Shown here: positions 33,891-45,468 of the stretch, piece by piece | Numbering within the stretch: the first letter of the stretch is position 1 | Layout: the number at the start of each line of letters is the position of its first letter | Assembly: GCF_000715075.1 (NCBI RefSeq) | Contig: NC_134082.1 | Coordinates: 146,122,948 to 146,186,947 of the forward strand | Direction of reading: 5' to 3' | DNA: 64,000 nucleotides | Source: Nicotiana tabacum | Taxonomy: Eukaryota > Streptophyta > Magnoliopsida > Solanales > Solanaceae | The notes under the pieces: model-generated | The model's database searches: none | Told to the model about the DNA's origin: nothing | Seen by the model: only the letters and a program-made list of their open reading frames with translations | Made by a program: the position numbers and the translations under genes

Positions 33891-36233
33891 GGCGTGAATA
33901 TCTACTCTGTATTTCCTGCTCGGTCTCCCAAGTAGCCTCATTGACTGGCTGACCTATCCACTGCACCTTCACTGAAGCTATATTCTTTGACCCCAACTTT
34001 CGGACCTGCCGATCCAAAATGGCCACCGACTCCACATCATAAGTCAAATCACCATCCAGTTGAACCGTGTTGATGTCCAAAACATAAGACGAATCATTGA
34101 CATATTTCTGGAGCATGGAAATATAAAATACTAGATGAAAACTCGATAGACTAGGCAAAAATGCAAGCTTGGAAGCCACCTCTCCAATCCTACCAAGACC
34201 TCAAAAGGCCCAATATACCGAGGGCTCAACTTGCCTTTCTTCCTGGACCTCATAACACCCTTCATGGGCAAAATTCTGAGCAATACTTTCTCTGCCACCA
34301 TGTAAACAACATCATGAACCTTCTGATCAGCGTAGGTTTTTTGTCTAGACTGCGCTGTTCGAAGCTGATCCTGAATCAACTTAACCTTGTCCAAAGCATC
34401 ATAAACCAAGTCAGTACCCAATAACCTAGCCTCATCTGGCTCAAACTAACCAACCAGAGACCGACATCGTCTCCCATACAAAGAATCATACGGAGCCATC
34501 TGAATGCTTGATTGGTAGATGTTATTGTAAGCGAACTCTAGAAGCAACAAAAACTAATCCCAAGAACCCCCGAAATTCATGACATAAGTGCGTAGCATAT
34601 CCTCCAATATCTAAATAGTGTGCTCAGACTGTCTGTCCGTCTGAGGGTGGAATGTTGTACTCAACTTAACCCGTGTCCTAACTCTCACTACACTACTCTC
34701 CAAAACTGCGATGTAAACTGGGTGTCCTGATCTGAAATGATAGACACCAGCATACCGTAAAGGAAAACAATCTAGCAAATGTAGATCTCAGCCAATCACT
34801 CCGAAGAATAAGTAGTCCTGACTAGAATGAAATGTACGGACGTGGTCAACTGATCCACAATTACCCAAATAGCATCAAACTTACTTGATGTCTATGGGAG
34901 ACTAACTACAAAGTCCATAGTGATACACTCCCATTTCCACTCCGAAATCTTAAGCCTCTGAAGCAAGCCGCCCGGTCTCTGATGCTCGTACATCACCTGC
35001 TGACAATTAAGGCACCAAGCTCCAAACCCCACTATACCTTTCTTCATCCTCCTCCACTAATAGTGTTGCCTCAAGTCCTGGTACATCTTTGCGGCCCCCG
35101 GATAAATGGAATACTGCAAACTGTGGTCCTCCTAAAGAATCAACTCATGTAGCCAATCTACATTAGGCACACAAAAACTAACTCTGCATCCGCAACACCC
35201 CATCATTCCCAATAGTAACCTCCTTGGCATTACAGTGCTGAACCGTGTCCTTAAGGACAAGCAAATTGGGATCATCACACTGACGCTCTCTAATGCGAGC
35301 ATATAAGGAAGACCGAAAAACCACACTAGCTAGAACCCAACCGGGCTCCGAAACATCTAACCTCCCAAACTGATTGTCCAAGGTCTGAACATCTGATGCA
35401 AGCAGGCTCTCACAGACAGGAATAAATGCAAGGCTACCCATACTCACCGCCTTTCTACTCAAGGAATCGGCCACCACATTGCCCTTCCCGGGATGATACA
35501 AAATGATAATATCATAGTTCTTTAGCAGCTCCAACCATCTCCGTTGCCTCAAGTTTAGATCCTTTTGTTAGAACAAGTGCTGGAGACTCTGATGATCCGT
35601 AAATACCTCACTAGACACACCATAGAGATAATGCCTTCAAATTTTCAATGCATGAACGATGGTTGCCAACTCGAAATCATGAACATGGTAGTTCTTCTCA
35701 TGGGGCTTCAACTGGCACGAAGCATAAGCAATCACTCTACTCTCCTACATCAAGGCACACCCAATACCAATTCGATAAGCATCACAATACACAGTATAAG
35801 AACCCGACGCTGAAGGCAAAACTAGAACTGAAGTTGTGGTCAAGGCAGTCTTGAGCTTCTGAAAGCTCTCCTCACACTCATCCGACCACCTAAATAGCGC
35901 ACCCTTATGAATCAACCTAGTCAAAGACGCTACAATGGACGAGAAAATCTCCACAAAGCATTGATAATATCCGGCCAAGCCGAGAAAACTCCGAATCTTA
36001 GTAGAGGAAGACGATCTAGGACAACTCTAAATTGCCTCTATCTTCTTTAGATCCACCTTAATCCCTTTACTGGATACCATATGTCCCAAGAATGCCACTG
36101 AATTGATCCAAAACTCATACTTGGAGAACTTGGCAAAAAGCTTCTCCTCCCTTAACCTATGTAGTACAATTCTCAAATGTTGTGCATGCTTCTCCTAGAT
36201 ACATGAGTACACCAGAATATCATCAATAAATAC
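33891..36233 (-). pseudogene. Element 3: pol remnant (chromodomain, integrase, RNase H, RT end)
   Basis: Reading on the minus strand from 36233 down, the pieces are in pol order. The RT catalytic FIDDILVYS lies at the right edge, broken by element 4. Then come [17 protein letters not shown], RNase H ([28 protein letters not shown]), the GKGNVVADSLSRK linker, integrase (LEFAYNNIYQSS, YGRRCRSLVG) and KKGKLSPRYIGPF. The chromodomain-like end (VAILDRQVRKLGSKNIASVK, VNEATWETEQEI) lies near 33900-34020. Many stops and frameshifts interrupt it. It belongs to the same Tekay-type lineage as element 1 but is much more decayed. It continues at 44503 beyond element 4. Confidence 0.9.
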
Positions 36234-38359
36234 TGTCGTGCCCCCTTTTTTATCCTCCGCGGAGAGAAGCCCGGGTTTCGACATTCATGGAGGGTAATAA
36301 CTCATTTCCTTTTGGGATTTGGGTATTTGAAGAGTCGCCACCTAACGGATTATGGTGCGTTATGACACCTAGAGCGATTAACTCTTAGACTAGTTTGCAT
36401 TACCAGAGATTTAGGGTAAGGGCTCGAAATAACCTTGAGGGGAAGGTGTTAGGCACCCCTCGCGGTCTACAACTGTGGGTCCCGACCGAACTTATACTTA
36501 TGAATTAGTCCTTTTAACAAATAAATAGTTTAAACACATACTTGCAAATAAATACATGTTTTGGACATTGTATGACTCAAGTAATGAGACAAACGGAAAA
36601 GACTTGAACAAGTTGCATATATAGAGAAAAAGTAAAGTTTAAACATCGGGAATTGGGAAAAAGGGGGTCCTAGGTTAGTTAGCCTACAGGATCACCCCAC
36701 GCAATGCCCAGTAAGCACTCTTCAATGAGGGGCTACACATGACATTAGTGTGTAGTCATTATATCCTTACTACCCAATTCCCTCCCCTTGGTCATAGCCT
36801 ACAGCGTTCTAGTAACCTTGAAAAATGTCATATACATGCACTACCCGTCCCTTCCTCGTGGCCTTGGAGGTATTTTAGGACCTCTACTTTTGGATAGTTC
36901 TAGACCATCCTAAGTTATTTAAAGGAGAAAAGTCTAAGCGTCAATCAAAATAATTAGGACTGCACATAGAGAAAGAACAAATAATGGCTCACCAGGAATG
37001 ATTTCTAAGGAGGCGAGTTTGAATACATACTGTAATGAAAACTGAACTCCAATTACTTTACACTCTATAGGCATGATATCTAATTATAAAGCTGATTTTA
37101 ACCCTATAGGCACAATCTCTATTATTAAAGCCATTTAGATCTGATAGACATGATTTCTAATATTGTGGAAGTAAAGTAAACATAGCAAACACATTTGAAT
37201 TAACACAACCCTATAGGCATGATATCTACCTAATTTACCTAACATATATATAACTACCTACCCTTTTTTCACTAATCACCCCAATGTTGTTTACAATAAT
37301 TATTACAGACCAATGAATTAAATAAAAATACATGAAATGAACAGGAGTTAATCTATAGGGAGCCTACAGTAGGCCCAAATGACTTCCAAACCTCCAATAG
37401 CCTCAAATGCCAAAGTTCCATAGACAATATCATGTCTAGGTGTGTCAGAGTTTCCTAAAGACCTCAAGGATCCCGGACATTGCTCACAACTAGACCTTTT
37501 CTCAAACAATAACTGATTTAGGTGCAGTGTGGAAAGGCTAGCTCTGACATGCTAGAGTTTAGAGAGATCTCAAGGGTCTCAAGGTAGTACACATATCAGA
37601 GGGGTAGAGCCTAGTATCCTAATAATAAAGTGAGAGTGCTTGACATAGTTTTATTTTGAAAATAGTACAGAGATGACTTTAGAAGTAGAAACATTTTTTT
37701 CAGAAATAAGAAATAATTTTGAGAAGAGTACCAAAACAACAGACAATCAATTGGTCATAAGAGACATCCGGAGTCAGAAAAGAACACTTAACAAATAGAT
37801 CTCACATGGGGATAAAGGGATTGTGGCACATAAGAGTCACATTAGGGTACATAGATAGGGTATAGAGGAAGCATATAGTCAACAAACTGCATGCAACACT
37901 TAGGATCTTAGGGACTCACCAGGCTAATTATGGACAGTAAGTAGTTAAGACATAGATAATAGTTGGCATGTCTTGAACAGGATTAAACATACAGTTTGGA
38001 CATGCTAGGTGAAGAAGTAAGAAGGAAAGAGTGCAGAGTATAAGGCTTGCATTGAACAGGACAGAGTTTAGACATGCTGAGCAAAGAAGTAAACAGGAAT
38101 ACAAGTTGAATTCATAACTGATGAACTAGTGCAGGAATGAAACGCATAGGGTCTGGATTTCAAAACTTAATTAGAGACATACCAGTTGAAAAAAAGGGTG
38201 CAGAATATAAAGAAAATAAAGTTCTAATATCTTGCCTTGGCTTTTAGCCGGCTAGATCAGTGAGTATCACAAGTAGCAGAAGAGAAAGAGAACTTTAGAG
38301 TGTAAGGAGTAGTGATTTTTTGAACTAATGTCGTTGTCCAGAACTTAAAATAAGAGGGG

Positions 38360-38367
38360 TTTATATA
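38360..38367 (-). promoter_or_regulatory. TATA box of element 4 LTR
   Basis: Minus strand reads CTATATAAACCCCTC. Its place in the LTR is comparable to the TATA boxes of the element 5 LTRs. Confidence 0.5.
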
Positions 38368-38884
38368 GTAATCAAAAGCTTAACAAATAAGTTAAGAGAT
38401 CAATTAAGTAGCAAATCAAGGAAGTCATAGATAAATTAGCAAGTCCTTCACTTAATCAAGGGACAATCAAATCAACGGTAAAAGCATGCTATGTATTTAA
38501 GGAAAAGAATTAAGTAAGGTTTGGGTATAGAGTAGGTAATTAGGGGTAAATGAATAGAAGTTTCAATTAAGGAAACAAATCAGTAAGAATCAGCAAAATA
38601 CAAACAAGGCAAAGGTAAATTAATTAAGGAAGGAAATTCAATCAAATCGAGTAAATAGGTAAGAATCGAAAGTTTAAGGGAAAGTGCTCAAATTAAACCA
38701 GGAAATAAGGAATTCAAAATAATCAAGGGTTCAATCAAAGAGGAAGTCATGAAAGAGTCAGAAATTTTAGCATATAAAATAAGGCGAGACATGAATAGTC
38801 AGGAATCGACACATAACTTTAATAAAACAAAAAGTTAAACAACACTGATTCAATGAGAAAGATACATGTCTTGACATGAATAGT

Positions 38885-41800
38885 TGTCACACCTCCTTTT
38901 TACCTGCGCCCGCAGGGGCGTAGAGGGAGTTTTTCCAATTAAAGGACAATCGAAACAGAATTTGTTTATTTATTTTAGAGTCGCCACTTGGGAGATTTAT
39001 GGTGTCCCAAGTCACCGGTTTAATCCCGAATCGAGGAAAAGAATGACTCTGTATTACAGTCCGCGAACCAGAAATCCGGATAAGAAATTCTGTTAACCCG
39101 GGAGAAGGTGTTAGGCATTCCCGAGTTCCGTGGTTCTAGCACGGTCGCTCAACTGTCATATTCGACTTATTTATCTGATTTTAATACATGGTGAACCTAT
39201 GTGCAAATTTTAACTTTTTACCGCTTTTATTATTATTATTTTTAACGAGAATTGCAACGTCGTGAAAACACATCTTGAACCACGTCACATCAATGCACCC
39301 GTGGTTATTGACACATTTTGACTCCGTTGAGATTTGGATTTGGGTCACATAAATGTGCACCCGAGTTTAAGAAAGTAAATTATTAGAAGTGTGTCTAAAA
39401 TGACTAGCGCGCTATTATTTTGGGAAAAACCGTGAAATTCGCTAAACGGCCCGTCCCGAAATCTAAGTATTTTAATATTTACATCTAACGAGGGCCCCGC
39501 GATCTTTGTATTTTTTATTTGGCGAGGCTCGTCTCGTTTTATTATTAAAGGAAAACCTAAAGTAAACTACGATTTTCTATTTAGTTTTATTGTCTCTAAA
39601 TAATAATAAAAAAACTTAGTTAATTTATGAATTACTATATTTAAAAACCTGTGTGTTTAAAAAAAATGCCCAATTTTGGGGCCTTTGATCAAAGCATCGG
39701 GCTAGCAAGCATATTAGTGGCCTAAAAGGAGGTGGGCTTGTTACCAAATTTGAATGATCCATACAATTGGACAACTGTATATCCCAGACTGCTCATATTA
39801 ACTTAAACGATCCTGAATGAAGTTTCTAAGCCACTAGTTTAATACCAATTCACTAATTCATTACCTATTGTAATTAAAACGAATTAATAATGCACTGAAA
39901 GCAGGTAAGCAACTCGCAAAAATGATTTTGTATTTCCAAAGCATGCAATTGACACTCCAACTCTGTTTTTAACTAACGGATCAGCCAACGTCTTATGCCA
40001 CTGCCATACTAACATCTAGTTCGACATTTACATGACTACTATCACCAATTTGAATGACGGCCATTAATGGAAGCACAATATCACAGGTTCCAAAATAGAA
40101 TGCTAACTCCAGTTATTTTCTAGCTTTAAGTGTTTAAACTTAACAAACATACTAAACTAACTATAGCTAATGCCTACAGTCAATGCTTTAACCAAATTCC
40201 AATACTATTTACATTTTACACTTTCCTTTTCCTTTCAATTGATGTAGTACTTTCCTGAATTAGCAATTGGAAACCAAAGAAGAATTTCAACTCTTCACGT
40301 ATATTCAAACTTCATGTTTTCAGCTTACAAATGCCAAAGTTACAGCTATGTACCTGGAAGTTGAAATACGAGAAAGAAGGAAAGAAATAGTTAGCAGCAG
40401 CAGATAACACAACAACAACAAACAGTCATCCACGAATATCCCAGTAACATGTACAACAAACCCAGGTAAATTTGAAACCAGTCAAAACCAGGACACTCAA
40501 ACTCAAACAGCTCAAACCACCTCGGAAATGAAATCAGAAAAACACACTACTGCCACACTACACCCAAACTCATCTCAAGCTGTCTCAAAACCTTTGAAAT
40601 CTTGACAGCAACAAAACTCAATCGAAAACCTACTCAAACTTTGACCAAAATTACTCAGCATGAAACTCTAGACCAGTGTAACAACATTTTTTTTATATGG
40701 AACAGTACCTCCTTTCAGGGTTAAATGCTATAACTTTTAAGAATATTGTCTAAGACCTGGCCTGAATGGAACAGTAGAACCCAAGTGTGTATGCCTATAT
40801 TCTCTGCCTATTTTCAGCCTCAAAGACTCTGTTAACAATGCTCTTCCAATACTCTCCAAAAAAAATCCTCCCCTCAACTCTGTCCTAAGTCCCTCCATTT
40901 ATACCCAAACACTGACCCTGCCAGCTCGTAAGAACACTTAGGCAGAATTAAGAAACTAATTCTGCCCATGATATTCTTTTGAACTCCACTAGATATCTTT
41001 TTTTGTTCCCCATTAACCCTTGTCTTTCCTTTATTTAAAGTTCAAGCAGGTATGAGCAACATATTTTAATCAATTCCTTTTAAGCCTCCCTATACCATTA
41101 TGTTTTGTTCCCCACTAATTATTAAACAAATGCATTATTTTAATGGTACACTAGTACTTAGTGGACAGAACACTCAAACTACCCATGTCTTCAAGTTTTC
41201 AATTCCCAAATTACCCCCTGGAACCCTGTGATTACTATTCTAACTTAACCCCCCTTTAATCTGTGCTACATCTTTCAGCTATAACTAATTCTTAAAGAAG
41301 AACCTAATCACTGATTAACTAAAGGTGAATTTAACCACAATTTCAATTCCATCGGACTCCAAACTCAAACAGAACTACAGTCAGATTCAAACCACTAAAC
41401 TCACACAACAATTGAACTCACATCAGAACGAACAATATCGCAACCAAGATGAAGGGTTTAAGGATTCAGGGAATAGACTAACACAATTCTACACTAAACC
41501 TAAATACGAGCAGATGAAACTGTAAACACATTGAATGAACAACCAAATTCATATGCCAAGTCACGTCACAGAGTAGGGGACCAAACATTACATAAAAATG
41601 AAACAATTTGGCGTAACAACAAACAATTTGACCAGAACTACTGAACTACAATTAAACCGAATTAATCGACGAACCTATTTAATCATATGTTGACTGATAG
41701 AAAAAGACTGGACCAAGAAAAAGTCCGATGGAGAAGAAAGAAAGGAAAGTAATTGAAAAGGACAGAACTATAACGAAACTTAATCAGACACGCTATGAAA

Positions 41801-43081
41801 CAACAAAAGAAAAAGTAGAGAAAAATAAGTACCTTAAATATTCAATTCCAGTTCCCATTTGTTTTAGTTGAAACTCCCACATGTGTTCGAAGCCGAGATG
41901 GACCTTAATCGAGTGTTCTCGACTGAGAACACATGACTAAGGTCGACCATGACCTCAATTTTTCCTTTAGGGTTCGCTCTTTCGCTTTGAGATTCGACCA
42001 ACTCCGCTCTGAATCGCGCAAAACTAGCAAGGGTTTTGGGACGAGGATGGTCTAGTGGTCAAAAGGTGTGAGTTTGGTGGTCATTGAACGGATTAGGGTT
42101 TGGTTCGATTCTTCGATCTAAGATTCGAAGCGTCTGGTACTGATTCAAAGAAAACTGGTTCGGGATTTGGAAAGAGGACGTTGTGGGGAGGTTGTGGTGT
42201 AATTTTGGGGCTGTTTGGACCACCGGAACCGCCGTGAGGCGATTTTCGGTGGGCGCAGGGCGGTGGTTGAAGGCGGCGGGTGTTGGGGCCTGTCTTTAGG
42301 TTAGAGACGAAGGCGAGGGGGGTATGGCTTAGGGGGCGGGGTATGGTTTTAGGAATATATAGTGGGGTGGGGATTTGATCTTGGCCGTTGGATCATTCAC
42401 GATCAACGGCCTTGATCACTTCACTAATGAGAAACGACGTCGTTTGGTTTTGTGAGGGGATCGGGTTAGACCGGGTACAGGGAATGGGTCAAAAACGGGT
42501 TATGGGAGGGGTGATCTGGACCGTTCGATCAAAACAAATCAATGGCTTGGATCTATTGGCCAGATACGACGTCGTTTGGGTATATCTGGAGACGGACTGG
42601 ATTGGGGCGGGTATTGGGCTGATTTGTTTTTGGATAAGAACTGGGCTGTGGCCAATTTGGCCCAGTTCGGTTTCCATTTTGTTCCTTTTCCTTCTTTTCT
42701 TTTATTTCCTAATTAATAAAACTAAAATTCTAAATTAAATTATAAACCAAATTAAAAAATACTAATTAATTCCTAATAACAATTATCACACCATTAAATA
42801 CCAGCTAAAATAAAATCACACAATTGGATATTAAATGCTGAAAAATGCCAAGTACATATTTTTTGTGATTTTCATTCTCGCAAATCCAAATATTGTTTAA
42901 TTAATTCCTAATTGTAAAATTAAATCTTAAATGCACATGCAACACATATTTTTGTATTTTTCTTAATTAAAGTAAAAATAAACATGCACAGACAAGTACA
43001 AATAAATCACAAGCAACACAAAACTATTTTATTTTGAATTTTTGGGAGTAGTTCTTGTAGGGCAAAAATCAAGTGCTCACA
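38885..43081 (-). mobile_element. Solo LTR, Tat/Ogre type, nested in element 4
   Basis: Starts TGTCACACCTCCTTTTTACC and ends AAGTGCTCACA. ATAGT flanks both sides (38880-38884 and 43082-43086). At 4197 bp it is as long as the LTRs of Ogre-like elements. It holds the block GAGTCGCCACTTGGGAG and GGAGAAGGTGTTAGGCATTC near its start, and its end matches the solo LTR at 1433-4527. Two ACGACGTCGT palindromes occur near 42434 and 42567. Nothing in it encodes a protein; the 116-codon frame at 42388 is an accidental reading of GC-richer LTR. Confidence 0.94.
40898..40903 (-). promoter_or_regulatory. Candidate TATA box of the nested solo LTR
   Basis: Minus strand reads GGGTATAAATGGAGGGAC, a plausible core promoter in a GC-richer setting, about 2.2 kb from the 5' end of the LTR as read on the minus strand. 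Confidence 0.45.
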
Positions 43082-44432
43082 ATAGTCAGGATGGACACAA
43101 GCATGTAGAATCCATGAAAGGGTTGAACTAAGAAATTCAGTAGAAGCATATTAGGACAAGAAAATCACGAGAAATCACAAGAATCCAAAGAAAGAACATA
43201 CTTAGATGTACGAGTACTCAGAAACCAAACGAAGAACCCTAAAAAATTAGGGCTTTTAGTACAAGCGACCTAAGGTTGTAGTAGACTTACAAAATCAGTC
43301 AAAACATATGAGAAGCAGAAGATTAAACACAAAAAATCATAAAACATTTTGTAAAAAAAATTCTAGAAACCCTAGTTTAGGAAAAGATGAAAATCACTTG
43401 AAAATCACATGATTCTTGTAAAGAATCTCAAGGTTGTTGTAAACCTCACATGAAACAAGTCTAGATCCTCTCAGATCTGTACAGATCTAAGAGGTTCAGA
43501 AAAAGAAATTAGGGTTTCGAAGAGAACGGCATAGAGTTGATGAAACATACTGAGAAACCCATAGATCGTAGTCAATATTGGACGATCTCTCTCGGAATCA
43601 CACTGGAATGACCTGAAACATGTGAGAGAGGAACCATAGATGCAAGTCAACTAGCCCTAGTCACTTGAGGGCCCTGGAGATGGCGAGATTAACGTGAGGG
43701 AGGCCTTGTAGGTCTGGGGGTGATGAGAGATCATCGTAGACAGCCATGGACGGGGGTCAGTGAGGTTAGATTAGGGTTAGTTTTGAGAGCATTTGAGAGC
43801 AGAAAGGGGTTTCAGGGCAGCGAGTAGTGTAAAATGATAGGGTTTGGGGAGTCTTCTAGGTTTATTTTAAGAAGGATCATTTGTGGCCGTTGATCTTTAT
43901 GATCAATGGTCGAGATTAAAGGGTATTGAGGGCCGGATCGGGTCTTCAAGGTTTGGGCTAGGTAATTTAATTGGGGATTGGCTTGGGTTAGATTGGGGCT
44001 GAAATTGAAAATAAAATAGGCTAAATTTTAAATAGCCACTTTTAATAGTTATATAATTTATAAAAATAATAAATGATTTCAAAAAAATATTTTCATCTAC
44101 TAAAATGATTTAAAATAGTTTTTTGACATTTTAAAAATATAAAATACTATTTTATGCATCAATAATATAATTATACATTAGTATGGCTATTATTGCAAAG
44201 ATATGCAATTTAGCCTAAACAATATAAATGCAATTATAAAAAATGCACTAAAAATATTTAAATAATAGTTTGGCATAAATAAAGAATTTATACGACTAAA
44301 TCACCACAAAGATAATTTGAAGGATAATTATTGAAAATATTATAAATAAAAGGGGAAGAAATAAATCAATTTGGAGCTTTTAAAAATTATAAAAATACTT
44401 ATGCATACTTATAACTGCATATGTGCTATTTT

Positions 44433-44438
<6 letters not shown>

Positions 44439-44463
<25 letters not shown>

Positions 44464-44464
44464 T
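44439..44464. repeat. (GT)13 microsatellite in element 4 LTR
   Basis: An uninterrupted GT run close to the right end of the LTR. The equivalent place in the element 5 LTRs (AAAGTGTTTTGAGTAT near 49945) has no such run. Confidence 0.95.
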
Positions 44465-44502
44465 TAAAAACATATGAGGAAAAATTGGATATCAACAAAT
44501 AC

Positions 44503-44808
44503 TATGACAAACGAATCAAGATACAACTGGAATACACTATTCATCAGATGCATGAATATTGCTGGGGCGTTGGTCATCCCAAAAGACATCACAAGGAACT
44601 CATAGTGACCATAATAAGTCTTGAATGTCGTCTTCAGAATATTCGAGTCCAGAATTTTCAACTGGTGATACCCAGACCTCAAATCAATCTTAGAGAACAC
44701 CTTCGCTCCCTGAAGCTAGTCAAATAGATCATCAATGCGTGGCGAAGGATACTTGTTCCTGATTGTAACTTTGTTCAAATATCTATAGTCGATGTACATT
44801 TGTATAGT
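44503..44808 (-). pseudogene. Element 3: reverse-transcriptase remnant, continuation
   Basis: The minus strand contains CIDYR near 44793, then [47 protein letters not shown] and LDSFVIVF next to the element 4 target duplication. The catalytic FIDD continues on the other side at 36233. Upstream RT, protease and gag of element 3 are missing: sequence changes abruptly at 44809 to the LTR of element 6. Confidence 0.9.
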
Positions 44809-45149
44809 TGATAGTAGGCTATAATATCGTGTTTTAGTCTCTTACTGAACTCTAATTTATAGCACTTTAATTGAGTTTGAGCTTTAATCACTAGTGTTTT
44901 GCACTAATTGTGTATTTTTTGCCATTGATATCTTTTCCTACTCATTACTTGCATTGAGTGTCATTCATCAATAAATTAGTCTCTTAGTTAATTTTAGTTT
45001 TAATCACATAATTCTAAATTGTTGATCATCTTGGATAGCAATCAAGCTACAAACTACGAAAATACTGTTTAACTCCAATCCTTATGGATATGATATTATA
45101 TTTTACTATATTCGACTATCAGCATATTTAAGTGTGCATTTTGCTGTCA
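44809..45149 (+). repeat. Element 6: 5' LTR (or its right part)
   Basis: Starts TGATAGTAGGCTATAATATC at the abrupt end of element 3 homology and ends TTTTGCTGTCA just before a primer site. At 341 bp it is short for a gypsy LTR, so its left part could be missing. The partner LTR is outside the window, so neither length nor target duplication can be checked. Confidence 0.65.
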
Positions 45150-45153
45150 ATTT

Positions 45154-45173
45154 TGGCGTCGTTGCCGAGGATT
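45154..45173 (+). other. Element 6: primer-binding site, Asp-tRNA type
   Basis: TGGCGTCGTTGCCGAGGATT differs at two positions from the complement of the 3' end of plant Asp-tRNA (TGGCGCCGTTGCCGGGGAT); both are transitions. Asp primer sites are usual in Athila-type gypsy elements. Confidence 0.75.
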
Positions 45174-45297
45174 GGCAATAAATAGTGTTTGAAATAGTTT
45201 GTAGTGCTAATTCAGGAATTTTTCTTTGTTATTTTATTTTTCTCTTTTCACATTTGGTGTTCTTTGACTGTGCGCATGCTACAAGTTAGATTGGTGC

Positions 45298-45468
45298 ATG
45301 ATTCGATCTTCTAGGAAAGAAGTGCAACCATACGAACCAAAAATCGAAAAACAACTGTGACAATTGAGGAAGAAAAGAAATATCCCCAAGAAGATAGAGA
45401 AGGTTGGTCGATCCTCAACCAAAGAAAATATGGCTGGAGATGATGATAATGTAGATTTGTCTGCGAGG
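45298..45468 (+). pseudogene. Element 6: gag, N-terminal part
   Basis: Frame begins at ATG 45298 (MIRSSRKEVQ), is broken by TGA at 45358-45360, then continues (basic RKKRNIPKKIEK, then MAGDDDNVDL) up to the element 5 insertion. The phase at 45468 agrees with the frame resuming at 63702. Between primer site and gag is a short leader of about 120 bases. Confidence 0.65.

Larger units (their letters stand above)
36234..44497 (-). mobile_element. Element 4: solo LTR, Tat type, with nested solo LTR
   Basis: Starts TGTCGTGCCCCC and ends TTGGATATCAACA. AATAC flanks it on both sides (36229-36233 and 44498-44502). After removing the nested LTR it is about 4.06 kb. The opening blocks GAGTCGCCACCTAACG and GGGAAGGTGTTAGGCACCCC, and the CTATAGGCATGATATCTA words at 37060-37240, match the LTRs of element 5. 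No primer site, gag or pol lies between its ends, so it is a solo LTR. It sits in the RT codons of element 3. Confidence 0.93.

Noticed and set aside
42388..42738. 116-codon plus-strand frame with a hydrophobic end
   Set aside because: It lies wholly inside the nested Tat-type solo LTR and has no homology-like features; chance frame in GC-richer DNA.
36234..44497. Element 4 as a complete retrotransposon
   Set aside because: No second LTR, primer site, gag or pol is present between its ends once the nested LTR is removed.
44464..44700. 78-codon minus-strand RT frame as part of an independent element
   Set aside because: It joins, through the AATAC duplication, to the pol remnant left of element 4 and is part of element 3.
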